DNA of 6,749 bases from Candidatus Woesearchaeota archaeon. GTDB taxonomy: Archaea > Nanobdellota > Nanobdellia > SCGC-AAA011-G17 > VGLX01. The notes below the pieces were generated by a model, which did no database searches, was not told the origin of the DNA, and worked only from the letters and a program-made list of their open reading frames with translations. The stretch spans positions 1 to 6,749 of the forward strand of contig VGLX01000071.1 of NCBI GenBank assembly GCA_016866645.1, written 5' to 3'. Below, piece by piece: positions 5,599-6,749 of the stretch. The position numbers and the translations under genes were made by a program. Every line of letters starts with the position of its first letter. Position 1 is the first letter of the stretch.

Positions 5599-6438
5599 AT
5601 GAGAAAAAGAGAAATAACACTCTTAGCGTTAATAACATTCTTAGCATTATGCACTTTTTCTGCATTAGCCCAGGAACAAAACGAAACTGTATCTTGTGAA
5701 AACGCTACAGAAGGCGAAAACTGCACTCAAACCGCACCAGAGTGTAAACCTTTAGGCCAGACATGCTCTAAAGATGATGACTGCTGCACAGAATTAGTAT
5801 GCCTGGAAAAGGCCTGTAAAACCATGCCTGCGCCTAAACCGAACTTGACAGATTGTAATGCCCCCTGCGCAAATGAAAACGGATGCTTGTGCGACTCTAA
5901 ATGCGTAACCACAAGCCAAGTGGTAAAAGGCCAAACGTGCAGCGGAGAAAAAAAAATAGCAAGCAAAGAAGTAGGCTTATGCGACGGTTGCATCATGGAT
6001 GGTACGTGCTTGAAAGTCGGTGATCAAAAAAGGTCATTAAAAGCAGACGCTATGTACTACTGCGGCCCTGAGAAGAGGTTGGAGACTGTAAAGCTTGAAG
6101 GAGACTCTTGTACAGAGAATTACGAATGCATAAACTTTAACTGCCTAAGCGGAGTGTGTGCAAGCCTCGGAAAAGAAGAAGAAACCGGAAGCGGATTAGG
6201 CATGAAACTCATCCTTGTAATATTCGCAGCTGTGATAGTCCTAGGCGGGTTGGCATTCCTGTTAAGAAATTCTATAAAAATAAAACCCTCACAAAAAGCA
6301 GAAGAGCCTAAGAAAGAGACTCAAAAATTTAAATTCACTGAAGAAATAAATCCCGCCCAGTCAAGGTATAAATACAGGCCAGAGTTTGACGCTTTGGAGA
6401 AAAAGATGAAGGATTCTTTAGGAAGGATAGGGAAATAA
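5599..6438 (+). CDS. Secreted cysteine-rich, membrane-anchored protein with knottin-like module
   Basis: A 279-residue protein with a type I signal peptide (basic MRKRE, hydrophobic core 7-20, likely cut after ALA near residue 24). The outside domain (about 25-198) has 22 cysteines. Residues 49-73 follow the spacing C-x6-C-x5-CC-x4-C-x4-C, the inhibitor cystine knot (knottin) pattern. A later module at 171-187 reads C-x5-C-x4-C-x4-C. A middle block (86-137) has a further nine cysteines. Four NxT glycosylation sequons occur at N28, N35, N41 and N82. One membrane helix (about 202-222) is followed by a basic cytoplasmic tail of about 55 residues rich in Lys. The orientation is therefore outside N-terminus, inside C-terminus. 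Function is unknown; a surface or adhesion role is inference only. Confidence 0.85.
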   Translation: MRKREITLLALITFLALCTFSALAQEQNETVSCENATEGENCTQTAPECKPLGQTCSKDDDCCTELVCLEKACKTMPAPKPNLTDCNAPCANENGCLCDSKCVTTSQVVKGQTCSGEKKIASKEVGLCDGCIMDGTCLKVGDQKRSLKADAMYYCGPEKRLETVKLEGDSCTENYECINFNCLSGVCASLGKEEETGSGLGMKLILVIFAAVIVLGGLAFLLRNSIKIKPSQKAEEPKKETQKFKFTEEINPAQSRYKYRPEFDALEKKMKDSLGRIGK

Positions 6439-6490
6439 TACGCTAGTCTAATTAAAAAATAGATATTCTGCAATACTAAAACCATAACAC

Positions 6491-6498
6491 TTAAATAA
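6491..6498 (+). promoter_or_regulatory. TATA box of the terminal partial gene
   Basis: TTAAATAA centred about 26-27 nt before the ATG at 6521, again predicting a leaderless transcript. Confidence 0.6.
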
Positions 6499-6520
6499 TT
6501 ATCCAACATTATACCCTCTT

Positions 6521-6749
6521 ATGAAGAAAGCCCAAGTGACCGCTTTTGTGATAATAGGAATAGTTATAGTTGGGTTGGTAGTGACTTCTTTCGCATTCAA
6601 AGACCAGATTGTGGAGCAAGCCAGCAAGATGGAGATCACGAAAGGCCTGACCATGAGCAAAGAAGCACAGAAAGTACAATTAGAAACGCAACAATGCGTC
6701 TCTCAGCTTACAGAGCTAGGACTAATAGTCATGGGCCTGCAAGGCGGAT
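6521..6749 (+). CDS. N-terminus of a membrane-anchored hypothetical protein, cut by window edge
   Basis: 76 complete codons without a stop. It begins MKKAQVTAFVIIGIVIVGLVV: two lysines, Ala-Gln and then a hydrophobic stretch to about residue 26, resembling archaeal class III (pilin-like) signal peptides cut before the Gln, although the usual Glu at +5 is Phe here. It may instead be a simple N-terminal anchor. Beyond it is a polar helix rich in Lys, Gln and Glu, then QQCVSQLTELGLIVMGLQGG (57-76). From memory, proteins with an MKKxQVTxF start and a C...GL..LGLQGG motif are frequent uncharacterised proteins in Woesearchaeota-like genomes. The function is unknown. The start is supported by the TATA box 27 nt upstream. 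Confidence 0.8.
   Translation, partial: MKKAQVTAFVIIGIVIVGLVVTSFAFKDQIVEQASKMEITKGLTMSKEAQKVQLETQQCVSQLTELGLIVMGLQGG

Overview
The window looks like a genomic fragment of an archaeon, most likely a DPANN-type lineage (Woesearchaeota/Pacearchaeota-like; the lineage is an inference). The archaeal character is read directly: an elongation factor 1-beta gene preceded by a small four-CxxC zinc-ribbon gene, an intron-containing tRNA with a textbook bulge-helix-bulge splice structure, and TATA boxes centred about 27-29 nt before the ATG of most genes, so most messages should be leaderless. The DPANN guess rests on recalled similarity of the last gene (MKKAQVT... start, ...LGLQGG motif) and of the HIT protein to families common there.

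Left half (1-3606), minus strand. Reading leftwards from the divergence point: tRNA-Arg(GCG) with an 18-nt intron (3515-3606); a four-helix membrane protein whose ATG lies only 4 nt after the tRNA 3' end (3070-3510); a DASS/SLC13-type anion transporter with its own TATA box (1680-3008); then a two-gene phosphate unit, a DUF47/PhoU-like protein (976-1614) followed 7 nt later by a PiT inorganic phosphate transporter (968 to the window edge, C-terminus missing).

Right half (3666-6749), plus strand. A palindromic TATA box (3632-3643) sits between the tRNA and the zinc-ribbon gene and can serve both. The zinc-ribbon protein and aEF-1beta form a translation operon. Next come a 230-aa protein whose last 30 codons differ completely in codon pattern from the rest (4142-4834), a HIT-domain protein lacking the usual nucleophilic histidine (4942-5562), a secreted, cysteine-rich, membrane-anchored protein with a knottin-like cysteine pattern (5599-6438), and the start of a membrane-anchored protein (6521 to the edge).

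The most interesting signal is in the 4142-4834 gene. In codons 202-220, 14 of 19 end in C and the other five in T, against about 17 of 201 ending in C upstream. This run of NNC codons at the extreme 3' end is what adenine-directed mutagenesis of AAC codons would leave, so the gene is a candidate variable protein (target) of a diversity-generating retroelement. Its reverse transcriptase and template repeat would have to lie outside the window, since neither is seen here.

Non-coding stretches are all short (under about 110 bases) and hold mainly promoters; no IS element, CRISPR array, rRNA or clear terminator was seen.
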